A program made the translations under genes and the position numbers. The notes under the pieces were generated by a model, which had not been told where the DNA came from, searched no databases, and saw nothing but the letters and a program-made list of their open reading frames with translations. A stretch of DNA of 64,000 bases from UBA4416 sp048498515 (lineage in GTDB: Bacteria > Bacteroidota > Bacteroidia > B-17B0 > Aurantibacillaceae), in NCBI GenBank assembly GCA_048498515.1, contig JBEHXV010000005.1, positions 62,001 to 126,000 of the forward strand, read 5' to 3'. Position 1 is the first letter of the stretch; each line of letters starts with the position of its first letter. This document shows, piece after piece, positions 43,938-53,786 of the stretch.

Positions 43938-45050
43938 TTATTTTGCAATAGTGAATTTGCTGAACATTTTAGCGTTTTCAGATTTAACAGAATACACATA
44001 AACACCTGCTCCTAAACCTGCAACATTTAATTTAGAAGTATGATTTCCAGCTTCTAAATTATCCAATTTAACGGTTTGAACATTTTTACCAGTTACATCA
44101 TAAACTTCGATTTCAACTTTACTTGCCTGGTTTAATCCAAAATTAATAGAAACTTCACTGCTAGCCGGGTTAGGGAAAGCGGCTGTTAGCGTTAAGTTTC
44201 CTTTAGAAATGCTGCTTACACCAGTAGTGATATCAACAACCGGGAAAATTAAGAAATCCAGGTTATCTGCACTTGTTCCACCAAAACCGCTTATAACAGA
44301 AGACCAGCCTGAGCCTAATACAGCAGCTGCAGATGGAGGATTAACAGTATTGAAAATCCAGGCTAAGCTGTCGTTAGAATTACATCCGAATGATGTAGAT
44401 AAAACAGATAATGTATCCATACCAGAACCACCAATTGCAGGAACTTCAATAGAAGCAAAGAAATTACCGGTTGAAAGAGGAATAGGAGACGAAAAAGTCA
44501 ACGCATCGTATCCTGCCATAGAAGATAAAGCTAAAGTAGCAGTTGTTCCAACTTGTGAAGAAGGGCCTTTAGTTGTAAGGTCTTCTGAATAAATAGCAGA
44601 ACCAATTGAACCTGTACCTTCTCCAATAGCGCTGGCAACCAATACATCGGTTACAGAAACGTTACCTACCACGCTGTATTTTTGAGCCAGTTTATCTGTA
44701 ACGGTTGTAAGAGTTGGCGTTCCAAGGATCCCTGCATAAGTAGGAGATAATACATAAGTCGTTCTGTTGGTACCAAAGGTATACCCTACTGCCTGAACAG
44801 TGTAGTTAGGAGTTGGAGATGTACCGAAATTCGAATAGTATACAACATTCGATGAGCTGGTTCCACAAGCCGATCCTTGCATAGATGGAGGCATTAAGGT
44901 AGCGGTAGCGGCAGTTTTTGCAGCGTTACTTGAGTTTAACCACGCAGCATTTTGAGCCGGGTTAGCAGTAACAGGCGCCTTTGACAATTGTTGTGCATTA
45001 GCACCAAAGAACATAGCACAAAGTGCTAAAGTTGAGTAGATTTTTTTCAT
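43938..45050 (-). CDS. Secreted protein with T9SS type A sorting domain
   Basis: From the ATG at 45050 the protein has 370 residues: a signal peptide (MKKIYSTLALCAMFFGANAQ), a Ser/Thr/Ala-rich beta domain without recognised family, and a type A T9SS sorting domain (LTAAFPNPASSEVSINFG, VEIEVYDVTGKNV, KMFSKFTIAK). The open frame begins earlier at 45077, but the extra MTDNLKKIN would spoil the signal peptide. It has its own terminator and no partner on the same strand, so it is a single-gene unit. The function is unknown. Confidence 0.87.
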   Translation of the reverse strand: MKKIYSTLALCAMFFGANAQQLSKAPVTANPAQNAAWLNSSNAAKTAATATLMPPSMQGSACGTSSSNVVYYSNFGTSPTPNYTVQAVGYTFGTNRTTYVLSPTYAGILGTPTLTTVTDKLAQKYSVVGNVSVTDVLVASAIGEGTGSIGSAIYSEDLTTKGPSSQVGTTATLALSSMAGYDALTFSSPIPLSTGNFFASIEVPAIGGSGMDTLSVLSTSFGCNSNDSLAWIFNTVNPPSAAAVLGSGWSSVISGFGGTSADNLDFLIFPVVDITTGVSSISKGNLTLTAAFPNPASSEVSINFGLNQASKVEIEVYDVTGKNVQTVKLDNLEAGNHTSKLNVAGLGAGVYVYSVKSENAKMFSKFTIAK

Positions 45051-45271
45051 GTTTATTTTTTTTAAGTTATCCGTCAAATATAACAGAAGATTTCAAACAA
45101 AAAAATGCCGGTTATGTAATTAAAATAGGTTCGAACTGATCTTAACAGATATTCCGTAAAATTTATGTAAAAACCCTTAATTTCTCATCTTTAGCTAAAT
45201 AATTTAGCTATCTTTAAGTATATTTGATGTTGAATCTGAACCAAATTAGACATATTCCCCGTATACACACT

Positions 45272-48200
45272 ATGCGTTTTAGCTATTTATTTGTCTTTTT
45301 AGCAATTTTTTGTTGCTCAAATAGCTATTCTCAGGTAAAAAATGAAGAAGACCTGAAAAAACAGGCCGAAAAGAATTTTGAAGAAGAAGAATACAACGAA
45401 GCTTACAAGCAGTATGCCCAGTTAGTATCCTTATATCCAAAAGATCCTGAATACAATTACCGTTTGGGTGTATGCATGCTCTTTACCGAACCCGATAAAA
45501 AGAAACCCTACTCCTACTTCCAGATTGCCCTTAAAAATCCGGAACAAGCGCCAAAAGATGTGAAATTTTATTTGGCCAAAACATACCATGTCAATTATAA
45601 ATTTGACGAAGCCCTGAAACTTTACAACGAATACAAAAAAACAGCGTCGGCTGCCGCTGCAAAAAAACTGCAGGTCGACAGGGAAATACAAGCCTGTATA
45701 AACGGTAAACGTCTCTTATCCAACTTATCCGACCTGGTTATCATCAATAAAAAACAATTGGCCGAAGCCGATTATTTCAGAAGCTACGACCTGAAAGACA
45801 TTGGAGGGAAATTGCTCGTTAAATCTCCTGAGTTTCAAACCGGATTAGATAAGCGTAAAAAAGACAAATCCGTTATCTATTTACCAAGGAGTGGTGAACG
45901 GATTTATTATTCGAGCTACGGCGATAATGGCGACAGGGGACGTGACATTTATTATGTAAACCGCCTGCCAAATGGTAGCTGGAGCAAGCCTACCCTGCTA
46001 CCCGCACCAATAAATACAGAGTATGACGAGGATTATCCATTTGTTCATCCAAACGGAAAAACCCTGTATTTCAGTTCCAAAGGCCACAACAGCATGGGCG
46101 GCTACGATGTATTTAAAACAACCTTCGACGATGCGACCAATACCTGGAGCAAACCGGTCAACCTCGATTTCCCTATCAACTCGCCCGATGATGATATCTT
46201 ATTTGTAACCGACTCCCTGGAAAAAACCGCTTTTTTCAGTACAGGCCGTTACAGCCCATACGGCAAAATTGATGTCTTGAAAATAAATACCGAACGAAGG
46301 CCAATGAATTTTGCCGTGCTTAAAGGTACTGTTGTAAAGGAAGAAGCCTCGCAAAGCCTGAAATCGAAGATCACGGTAAAGAACATGGCCAATGGCGAAA
46401 TTGTTGGTACTTACCAGGCACAGGACAACGGTGATTACTACATGGAACTGCCAAACGGTGGGAAATTTATATTTACTGTCGAAACACCAGGTATCCCAAC
46501 CCAATCAGACGGGGTGCAAATTCCGGTTGCCTATAATTTAAAACCTTACAAGCAGGTCATCTCTTATGATAAAAAAGTGCTAAAGATCATCAACTACTTC
46601 GATGGACAGGTGGCAGATGAGAATTACGCGATGATGATTGACCTGATTGAGAAAAAAGCTAAGCTTGAGATCAATGAGAGCGAGCCCTATAACAATAGTT
46701 TAAAAGATGCCGCCATCAAAAATCAAAATGCCACAGCCGGCAACAATGGCAATGATCTTTCGGTAAAAACGACCAACCCAACCGTTACAAGCGATTCGGG
46801 TAATCCTAAAAACAACGCGACCAACACCAACAAAAATGTAACCAACGATCAATTATTGAACCTGGCAAAAGATGATGCTAAAGAAGCCAGCGAAGAATCT
46901 ACCAAATTAAAACAGGAAGCGCAGGATGCTTTTGGACTGGCTACACAAAAAACGGCTGAAGCCGTTGACATGCAAAAGCAGGCCGATGAAGCCATTGCCG
47001 CCGCCAATTCCATTACTGATGTCGCAAAGAAAAATGAAGAATTGTCGAAAGCCAACCAGCTGAAGGAAGATGCGACCATTGCTTCCAATGTAGCCAATAC
47101 TGCCACCAACCTTGCCAAGAAACTGGAAGTAGATGCCAACCAGAAGCAAAAGGAGGCCGATCTCACAAACCAGTACATCAAGCAACTTGAAGAGGTTATT
47201 AAAAATAAGAACAACAAAGAAGCTCTTACCAAGTTGGAACAGATCCAGAAAGACCTGGATGACTTGTCGAAACAAAAGAACCAGTCGGATGAGCTTTTAA
47301 ATTCGCTGAAAGCCGAAGCCGAATTAAAGCAAAAAGAGCTGATCGCATCTGAGAAGAAGAACCAGGGCATTCTCAACGAAATTAAAGCCATTAAGAACGA
47401 ATCGGAAGATCTGGAAAAAGATATGATAGCCGAGAACGACAAAACATTGAAAGAAAACATTGCCGCGCAAATAAGGGAGCTTACCAACGAGATTGAGCTA
47501 AAGAATAAGGAACTCGCTACCAATAACCAGAAAATAGAAACGCTTAGCAATGAAGTGGAAGGCGTAAATAAGGAACTGGAAATAGCCTCTAAAATATTGA
47601 ATGAAACAGGTACAACAGTTGTTGCCATTACCAACGAAAACAATGCCGGCAATAACAACAATGGCAACGCTATCAGTTCCAATAACAACACTAATGGGAA
47701 CAGCATCCCGGCTCTATCCATAGAAGGCCTCAATAAAAAATACAACGACCAGTTAACCTCTGCCGCTATCGACAATACCACAAAAGAAGGCATAGCAAAG
47801 CAAACTGATATTTTAAAAACATATAATAAGGAAACGACCGATCTGATAGCGCTCGACAAAAATGCCTTATCGAAAACAACCGATGCAAAAGAAAAGCAGC
47901 GTTTGAATACAGAGATCAAGAACCTGGAGAAATTAAAATCGGATAACGACAAACTTATAGCAAGTAACAACACAAAGGCCAAACAACTTGAGTCGAACGC
48001 CATTGCAGCTAATACAACTAACGGTAATGCGGAGAACGGCAACGCCATCTCATCAAACAATAATACTAATTCATCGGCCCAAAATGGTACAGCTATTGAC
48101 AACACAAACAACAACGGATCAACCGCCGCTAATGGCAATAAGATAGATAATACAAATTCTACCGCGGCCAATAGTAATACAACTGCTATTGATAATACCA

Positions 48201-51200
48201 ACAGTACGGCAGCTAACAATAATAACAACGGCAATAAGATCGATAATAGCAACGGAAACTCTACGGCAGCCAACAGCAATACAACCGCCATTGCCGGTAA
48301 TGCAAACAATGGCAATAACACTAACAATGGCAACGCTATTGGTAACGAAAATTCTACCGCGGCCAATTCAAACACCAGCTCCATTGCAGCAAACACAAAC
48401 GCAAACAATGGCAATGAAAATGGAAACAGCATTACCAGCAATAATACAAGTGGCAATGAGAATTTGAATGCAACCAGCATTGCCGGCAACAACCCCAATA
48501 CAAATACCGATGCCTTAAAAACCATTAGCCCAAATTCGGCAAACGACAACTCTGCTTACCTTAACGAGTTGAATAACTTAAAGAACAGCCTGAACGGAAG
48601 CTCAGCAGAAGCCAACAACCTTTTTGCATACAATAATTATAAAGAGAACACGTCACTGGCCTTAAAACAAAACGCGACCCAGAAATTTGAAGCGGCAAAG
48701 CAAAATGAGACTGCGCTAAATAACCTGGTATCAAAAACAGAATCCGCCATTAAAGCAGCCTCAGCAAACAACGCTGCCAACCTTTTAAATGAGGCCGATG
48801 CGCTTAATAACAAGGCGTATGAGCAACGAAAAGAATCGGCCACAAAAACCGGTTCAGAAAAAGACGCTTTAGTAGCACAAGCCATTGCCAATGAAAAAAC
48901 GGCAGTGACAAAAAAACTGGAAGCATCGGTCTTGCAACAAAAACAAAACAAAGACAAGTTTGATAACAATGCCGCGAACTTAGCTGAGCTTAAAACGCTC
49001 ACTGGTTCCAAAACCAGCAATGAGATCTCGCAAGCCAGTATGCTGATTGACGAAGCTGCCATTAATTTTAAACAGGCGCAAAAGATCAGGAGCGAAACAG
49101 AGTTTTATCCATCGGATGCCGCTAAACTGGGAGGATTAAGCAATGCTGAGGAAAAAGAGAATGAAGCCTTATTTAAACAACAAAAAGCCCTCGATCTTTT
49201 GGCTAAAGCCAATCCGGGTTATAAAGCTAAAACAACCGACACATCAAACCCAGCCGCTGCTATTGAGAACCTGAACGCTGAAATTGCCAAAACTTCACAA
49301 TCGCAGCTGGATGCTTACCTGGCTTTAAGTAAAGCTAACCAGAATGAGCTGAAACTACAAGGTGACAAGATCGCAGCTAATCCAGCGGTTAAAAATGGAA
49401 CAAACGCGCAAGCCAAAACGTTAAAAACCGAAGCCGATAACCTGAACAAGGAAGCCAAAGACCTGATCGGAAAATCGTTAACAGCTGGTAGTAATGCCGA
49501 GAAAGCAAATTTGTTATTGAAAGCTAATGATAAGGAAATAGAAGCCATTAAAAAACTGAATGAAGCCAGTGATGCCCTGAAAACAACTACTGCCATTGCC
49601 GCTAACAATACTAATAATGGCAACACAACGGCTGCCAATACCAACACAACAGCTGCAAATAATAACGGAAACGAAAACTCCAACAGCATTGCGGCCAATA
49701 ATAACACGAATGGTAATTCGAATGCTGCCACTACCAACACAACAGCTTCAAACAGCAACGAAAACGCCAACAGCATAACTGCCAATAACACTACAAATGG
49801 CAATGCAAATGCTTCCAATACCAATACAACAGCTTCAAACAACAACGGGAACGAAAATGCCAATGCCATTACTGCTAATAATAACACTACCAATAATGGG
49901 AACATAAACGAAACAAATTCAAATAATACAAACTCTGCCAATAATAATGGGAATACAACAACTGCCCGCACAGCTACCACATCGGCCGGTAATAATAATG
50001 AGAATGCCATTGCGTCAAACACAACATCCGCCACTGGTACCGAAACAAGTACAGCTATAAGTAACCAAACTGAGAACATGACCAACGCTTCCGCTTCTAT
50101 CAGCGGAAATGGGGTTGGAGACGAAGCTTCGAAATTAAAGACAGCTCTGAACAATAATAAAGAGGCCAGTGTTTCAGAATTTAATGCCTATACCAATAAT
50201 GAAGCCATCGCGTTAAAAGATAAAGCCCTTGCAAAGATTAAAACCGCTTTGAACGAGGATAAAACAATTAATTCCCAATTGGATAATGTAAACCAGCTAG
50301 CAGCAACCCAAACTACAGGTGGTGTATTAGACCAGGCTGGCATTAGTGCAATGACTGCGGAAGCGGAAAAACTAAATGACGAGGCCTTTGCAAAACGAAA
50401 AGCAGCTGCAACCAAAACCGGTGTCGAAAAAGATAAAGACCTGGCTGATGCCAAAGCCCTAGAGCAGCAAGCTATTGCAAAAAAAGTAGATGCCGCGGCT
50501 AAGCAACAGCAATTAAACACAGCCATGTTCGATGCCAATAAACAAAGTTTGCAGGAACTGGCTGAAATGGCCAAAGGGAAAAACATAGCTGAACTAAGTA
50601 ATGCCGAAAAAGAATTTGCTGACGCGAACTTAGCCTTTAAACAGGCTTCCGACTTAAGGACAGAGGCTAATGCTTACCCTACCGACGCTGCAAAGTTAGG
50701 TGGCTACAGCAATGCTGAGGAAAAAGAGATCCAGGCCATTGCCAAACAACAGGCATTACTGGATATTTATAAAAAATATTTCTCCAATTACGTGGCGAAA
50801 CAGCCATCGGTTAAAACCGATAGCCCTGAGGCTATTAGCAAACTTAACGAAACAAAAGCGTCCATTGATGCCAATACCAGGCAGCATGTTGAAGGCTTGA
50901 CATTACTGGCCCAGGCCAATGAAAAAGAATACCAAAGCCGCCTGGTTGCTACACCAGCAAATTTAAACGGCTCACAAGCCGGTTTAAAAACAAATGCACT
51001 AAATGCCTACAAAAAAAGTCAGGGCCTATTGACCCAGGCAAGTCAGACACCAGATGCCTTTAAAAAGAAAAACTTATTGGTTGATGCAAACCAGTCAGCG
51101 CAGGATGCCATTGCTCTCTTGAACCAGATCGCTAATCCTAATGCAGTGGTCACTAACAATTCAGGAAACAATACTACAGCGGCAAACAACAATTCAACCA

Positions 51201-52564
51201 ATGCCGCCAATAATAATGGTAACAACAATACGGCAGCCAATACTAATGCAAACGCCAATAACGCGGCAAATACTAATGCCGGGAACAACACAAACAATAC
51301 TAACAATGCCGGAAATAATAGTGCTGCTGTAAGATTAAAAGTAGAAGGCCTTGATATTAAAACAATCAACGCTTACTCTGCCGCCAAACCAATTCCTATT
51401 GACGAAAAGATGCCTGATGGCCTGGTGTTTAAAGTTCAGATAGGCGCCTTTAAAGCACCGCTGCCTGACAATACTTTTAAAGGTCTTTCGCCTGTAAGCG
51501 CGCAAACCACACCAAACGGTTACCTGCGTTACATGGCCGGAAATTTTGAAAAATATGAAAGCGCCAGCGCGGTTAAAAACGACCTGAGAAGTTTGGGTTA
51601 CAGCGACGCTTTTGTGGTTGTTTATTTCAATGGCAAACGTATTACCCTGGCAGAAGCGCTTGAAAAATTAAAAGCGGAAGGCAAACCGGTTGATGTGGCT
51701 GCCAATACAACAGCAGGCATCACAGCGGCTAATGTTCCAAGAAATCCTTTCCCTGTTAACACAACGGCTTCTAATAATAATGTCACAACCGACGCGCAAC
51801 CTGCCGAAGTAACCAAAGAGCTGGAGCAAATGAATGGCTTATTGTTTACCGTACAAATAGGCGTTTATTCAAAACAGGCTACCCGTGCACAACTATCGGG
51901 CTTAAGGCCAATTTATACCGAAAAATTACCAAACGGACTTTACAGGTATACAGCCGGCATCTACAACCAGGGATCACGATTGCTTGAAGACAAACGTAAA
52001 GTAGTTGACCTGGGTGTGAAAGACGCTTTTGTATCGGCTTATTACAATGCGAAACGAATCCCTTTTGCCGAAGGACAAAAACTACAGACCGAAAACAATA
52101 ATTTAAAAATGGAAGCCGAGAACCCGATCATTTTCCCGGGTTCAGGCACTGTAATACCTGCTAACACTACTACAACAACACAACCGGCAAATACTAACGC
52201 CGCAACTCAACCTACTGTTGCCGCGTTTTCCAACGGTGTAACCACCGGCCCTGCTCCTACCGCCGAAAATGGCGTGAAAACAGATGAAGCCGGCATTTCT
52301 TATAAAGTACAAATTGGCGCTTATAAAAACCAGGTTCCAAATGAGGTGGCCTCAAAATTCCTCAATATTAAAACATGGCCTGTAAACAATGTGGTCATCA
52401 ACGGCCTTTACATTTATACCATTGGAAATTTCACTGGCATGTCATTTGCTAAAAAATTAAAAGCTGAAGCTAATTCCCTGGGAATAAGCGATGCTTTTAT
52501 TACTGTGTATAAAGACGGAAAAAAATTGTATGGTGCTGAAGCCGCACAGTATTTGAGCAATTAA
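45272..52564 (+). CDS. Giant TPR-PD40-coiled-coil protein with Asn-rich linkers and three C-terminal SPOR-like repeats
   Basis: From MRFSYLF (45272) the protein has 2,430 residues. A signal peptide is followed by TPR-like helices (about 25-130) and PD40/WD40-like blades (about 200-340: YYSSYGDNGDRGRDIYYV, LYFSSKGHNSMGGYDVF). A carboxypeptidase-regulatory-like strand set lies near 350-430. A long coiled coil rich in Ala, Lys and Glu follows (about 526-785). Three low-complexity Asn/Thr/Ala/Gly/Ser tracts (about 790-1,076, 1,443-1,596 and 1,960-2,016) separate two copies of a 340-residue helical module. Three SPOR-like repeats end it (about 2,048-2,128, 2,189-2,263 and 2,343-2,423; FKVQIGAFK, FTVQIGVYS, YKVQIGAYK). 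SPOR domains bind denuded glycan, so it probably links peptidoglycan to the envelope. The upstream start at 45224 gives no signal peptide. Confidence 0.85.
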   Translation: MRFSYLFVFLAIFCCSNSYSQVKNEEDLKKQAEKNFEEEEYNEAYKQYAQLVSLYPKDPEYNYRLGVCMLFTEPDKKKPYSYFQIALKNPEQAPKDVKFYLAKTYHVNYKFDEALKLYNEYKKTASAAAAKKLQVDREIQACINGKRLLSNLSDLVIINKKQLAEADYFRSYDLKDIGGKLLVKSPEFQTGLDKRKKDKSVIYLPRSGERIYYSSYGDNGDRGRDIYYVNRLPNGSWSKPTLLPAPINTEYDEDYPFVHPNGKTLYFSSKGHNSMGGYDVFKTTFDDATNTWSKPVNLDFPINSPDDDILFVTDSLEKTAFFSTGRYSPYGKIDVLKINTERRPMNFAVLKGTVVKEEASQSLKSKITVKNMANGEIVGTYQAQDNGDYYMELPNGGKFIFTVETPGIPTQSDGVQIPVAYNLKPYKQVISYDKKVLKIINYFDGQVADENYAMMIDLIEKKAKLEINESEPYNNSLKDAAIKNQNATAGNNGNDLSVKTTNPTVTSDSGNPKNNATNTNKNVTNDQLLNLAKDDAKEASEESTKLKQEAQDAFGLATQKTAEAVDMQKQADEAIAAANSITDVAKKNEELSKANQLKEDATIASNVANTATNLAKKLEVDANQKQKEADLTNQYIKQLEEVIKNKNNKEALTKLEQIQKDLDDLSKQKNQSDELLNSLKAEAELKQKELIASEKKNQGILNEIKAIKNESEDLEKDMIAENDKTLKENIAAQIRELTNEIELKNKELATNNQKIETLSNEVEGVNKELEIASKILNETGTTVVAITNENNAGNNNNGNAISSNNNTNGNSIPALSIEGLNKKYNDQLTSAAIDNTTKEGIAKQTDILKTYNKETTDLIALDKNALSKTTDAKEKQRLNTEIKNLEKLKSDNDKLIASNNTKAKQLESNAIAANTTNGNAENGNAISSNNNTNSSAQNGTAIDNTNNNGSTAANGNKIDNTNSTAANSNTTAIDNTNSTAANNNNNGNKIDNSNGNSTAANSNTTAIAGNANNGNNTNNGNAIGNENSTAANSNTSSIAANTNANNGNENGNSITSNNTSGNENLNATSIAGNNPNTNTDALKTISPNSANDNSAYLNELNNLKNSLNGSSAEANNLFAYNNYKENTSLALKQNATQKFEAAKQNETALNNLVSKTESAIKAASANNAANLLNEADALNNKAYEQRKESATKTGSEKDALVAQAIANEKTAVTKKLEASVLQQKQNKDKFDNNAANLAELKTLTGSKTSNEISQASMLIDEAAINFKQAQKIRSETEFYPSDAAKLGGLSNAEEKENEALFKQQKALDLLAKANPGYKAKTTDTSNPAAAIENLNAEIAKTSQSQLDAYLALSKANQNELKLQGDKIAANPAVKNGTNAQAKTLKTEADNLNKEAKDLIGKSLTAGSNAEKANLLLKANDKEIEAIKKLNEASDALKTTTAIAANNTNNGNTTAANTNTTAANNNGNENSNSIAANNNTNGNSNAATTNTTASNSNENANSITANNTTNGNANASNTNTTASNNNGNENANAITANNNTTNNGNINETNSNNTNSANNNGNTTTARTATTSAGNNNENAIASNTTSATGTETSTAISNQTENMTNASASISGNGVGDEASKLKTALNNNKEASVSEFNAYTNNEAIALKDKALAKIKTALNEDKTINSQLDNVNQLAATQTTGGVLDQAGISAMTAEAEKLNDEAFAKRKAAATKTGVEKDKDLADAKALEQQAIAKKVDAAAKQQQLNTAMFDANKQSLQELAEMAKGKNIAELSNAEKEFADANLAFKQASDLRTEANAYPTDAAKLGGYSNAEEKEIQAIAKQQALLDIYKKYFSNYVAKQPSVKTDSPEAISKLNETKASIDANTRQHVEGLTLLAQANEKEYQSRLVATPANLNGSQAGLKTNALNAYKKSQGLLTQASQTPDAFKKKNLLVDANQSAQDAIALLNQIANPNAVVTNNSGNNTTAANNNSTNAANNNGNNNTAANTNANANNAANTNAGNNTNNTNNAGNNSAAVRLKVEGLDIKTINAYSAAKPIPIDEKMPDGLVFKVQIGAFKAPLPDNTFKGLSPVSAQTTPNGYLRYMAGNFEKYESASAVKNDLRSLGYSDAFVVVYFNGKRITLAEALEKLKAEGKPVDVAANTTAGITAANVPRNPFPVNTTASNNNVTTDAQPAEVTKELEQMNGLLFTVQIGVYSKQATRAQLSGLRPIYTEKLPNGLYRYTAGIYNQGSRLLEDKRKVVDLGVKDAFVSAYYNAKRIPFAEGQKLQTENNNLKMEAENPIIFPGSGTVIPANTTTTTQPANTNAATQPTVAAFSNGVTTGPAPTAENGVKTDEAGISYKVQIGAYKNQVPNEVASKFLNIKTWPVNNVVINGLYIYTIGNFTGMSFAKKLKAEANSLGISDAFITVYKDGKKLYGAEAAQYLSN
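48560..51140 (+). repeat. Duplicated ~340-residue helical module inside the giant PD40/SPOR gene
   Basis: The module at about 48560-49590 is repeated at about 50110-51140. Matching landmarks are NEADALNNKAYEQRKESATKTG with AEAEKLNDEAFAKRKAAATKTG (each split for length), YPSDAAKLGGLSNAEEKE with YPTDAAKLGGYSNAEEKE, and a later LLLKAN..EIEAIKKLNEA with LLVDANQSAQDAIALLNQI. The copies are diverged in sequence but keep order and spacing. Between them lies an Asn-rich tract of about 460 bases. Confidence 0.8.
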
Positions 52565-52585
52565 AAAATTATCTAATTTTGCAGT

Positions 52586-52870
52586 ATGATTTTTAATGGC
52601 AACGATACACAGGAGTTACTTGAAACCGATGTTCTTACACAGGAGGAAGCACTCAATAACATTATCCTGTTCAATGATGACGTTAACACCTTTGAATGGG
52701 TCATAGAATGCCTTATGGCTTACTGCGGGCACGACTCCCTGCAAGCTGAACAATGCGCCCATATTGTCCATTTTACAGGTAAATGCGCTGTAAAAGAGGG
52801 CTCGTTCGATACATTAAAACCTATTTGCGAAGTGCTTTTAGAAAAAGGACTGAGCGCGGAAATAAATTAA
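52586..52870 (+). CDS. clpS: ClpS adaptor protein
   Basis: The 94-residue protein matches ClpS: a flexible N-terminal tail, then NIILFNDDVNTFEWVIECL (the substrate-pocket Asn-Asp region), the QAEQCAHIVHFTGKCAVKEG segment, and the short end LLEKGLSAEI. ClpS delivers N-degron substrates to ClpAP-type proteases. It starts 21 bases after the giant SPOR gene and ends 7 bases before the M48 gene, so the three may share transcripts. Confidence 0.9.
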   Translation: MIFNGNDTQELLETDVLTQEEALNNIILFNDDVNTFEWVIECLMAYCGHDSLQAEQCAHIVHFTGKCAVKEGSFDTLKPICEVLLEKGLSAEIN

Positions 52871-52877
52871 TTGCTTT

Positions 52878-53681
52878 ATGAAAAAAATTCTGATCATTAC
52901 ATCCGTTCTGCTAACTGTTTTTGTTGCCTGTCAAAAAAACGCCATCACCGGTCGCCGTTCATTAGACCTCTTGCCCGAGTCTGAAATGATAAGCATGAGC
53001 CTGTCGCAGTACGATACATTTTTATTGCAAAATAAACCATTGCCGGCTACCGATCCCAAAGTAATGATGGTAAGAAATACAGGCACACGGATACAACATG
53101 CCGTGGAAAAATATTATGCCGAAAAAGGATTGAGCTCCCAACTCGAAGGTTTTAAATGGGAATTTAATGTCGTAAACAGCCCTGAGGTAAATGCCTGGTG
53201 CATGCCCGGTGGGAAAGTGGTGGTGTATACAGGCCTTTTACCGGTTACACAAGACGAACCGAGCTTAGCCATTGTAATGGGTCATGAAATTGCCCATGCC
53301 ATAGCAAGGCATGGAAATGAGCGTATGAGCCAGCAAATGGTTGTACAGGTAGGTGGCACGGTTTTATCAACCGCCATGCAACAAAAACCGGCTTTAACAC
53401 AAGCGCTTTTTCAACAGGCTTATGGTGTTAGTACCGGCTTGGGCGTACTTAAATACAGCAGGGTGCATGAAAGCGAAGCCGATAAAATGGGATTAGTGTT
53501 TGCCGCTATGGCTGGCTATAATCCGGAGGTTGCAGTTCCTTTCTGGGAACGCATGGCCGCTTCGAGCAACGGTCAAAAACCAATGGAACTCCTGAGCACC
53601 CACCCAAGCGACGAAACGCGCATAGCCGATCTAAAGGCGTTTATGCCCGAAGCAAAAAAGTATTATGTTCCACAAAAATAA
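52878..53681 (+). CDS. M48-family metalloprotease lipoprotein (LoiP/BepA-like)
   Basis: The 267-residue protein has a lipoprotein signal (VFVAC, C18), then the M48 lead NAITGRRSLDLLPE. The zinc motif is H136-E137-x2-H140 in GHEIAHAIARHGNE, with a third ligand in the ESEADKMG segment. Single-domain M48C proteins of this type act in the periplasm on misfolded outer-membrane or envelope proteins. The S-T-H-P-S-D-E-T-R end motif is typical. It follows clpS by 7 bases and is closed by a terminator. Confidence 0.92.
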   Translation: MKKILIITSVLLTVFVACQKNAITGRRSLDLLPESEMISMSLSQYDTFLLQNKPLPATDPKVMMVRNTGTRIQHAVEKYYAEKGLSSQLEGFKWEFNVVNSPEVNAWCMPGGKVVVYTGLLPVTQDEPSLAIVMGHEIAHAIARHGNERMSQQMVVQVGGTVLSTAMQQKPALTQALFQQAYGVSTGLGVLKYSRVHESEADKMGLVFAAMAGYNPEVAVPFWERMAASSNGQKPMELLSTHPSDETRIADLKAFMPEAKKYYVPQK

Positions 53682-53696
53682 TCAGGCTAATAAACT

Positions 53697-53729
53697 AAAA
53701 AGCCCATTTGCATTGCAGGTGGGCTTTTT
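53697..53729 (+). terminator. Intrinsic terminator after the M48 protease gene
   Basis: AAAAAGCCCA pairs with TGGGCTTTTT, with extra pairing TGC-GCA inside the loop. The stem is flanked by A and T runs and lies 15 bases after the stop codon. Confidence 0.88.
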
Positions 53730-53786
53730 ACTTGACCTTTACCAAATACTATTATATTAAACAAATTCTCTATATTTAATGTAAAT

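Noticed and set aside
46849..48549. A 566-residue open frame on the minus strand inside the giant PD40/SPOR gene
   Set aside because: Its Leu/Ser/Val-rich product is the antisense reading of Asn/Ala/Lys-rich low-complexity codons, which rarely give stops; the plus frame has clear domains over the same bases.
49315..50154. Another minus-strand frame (279 residues) in the Asn-rich region
   Set aside because: It has the same cause: antisense of AAC/ACA/GCC-rich repeats, with no start context or recognisable domain.
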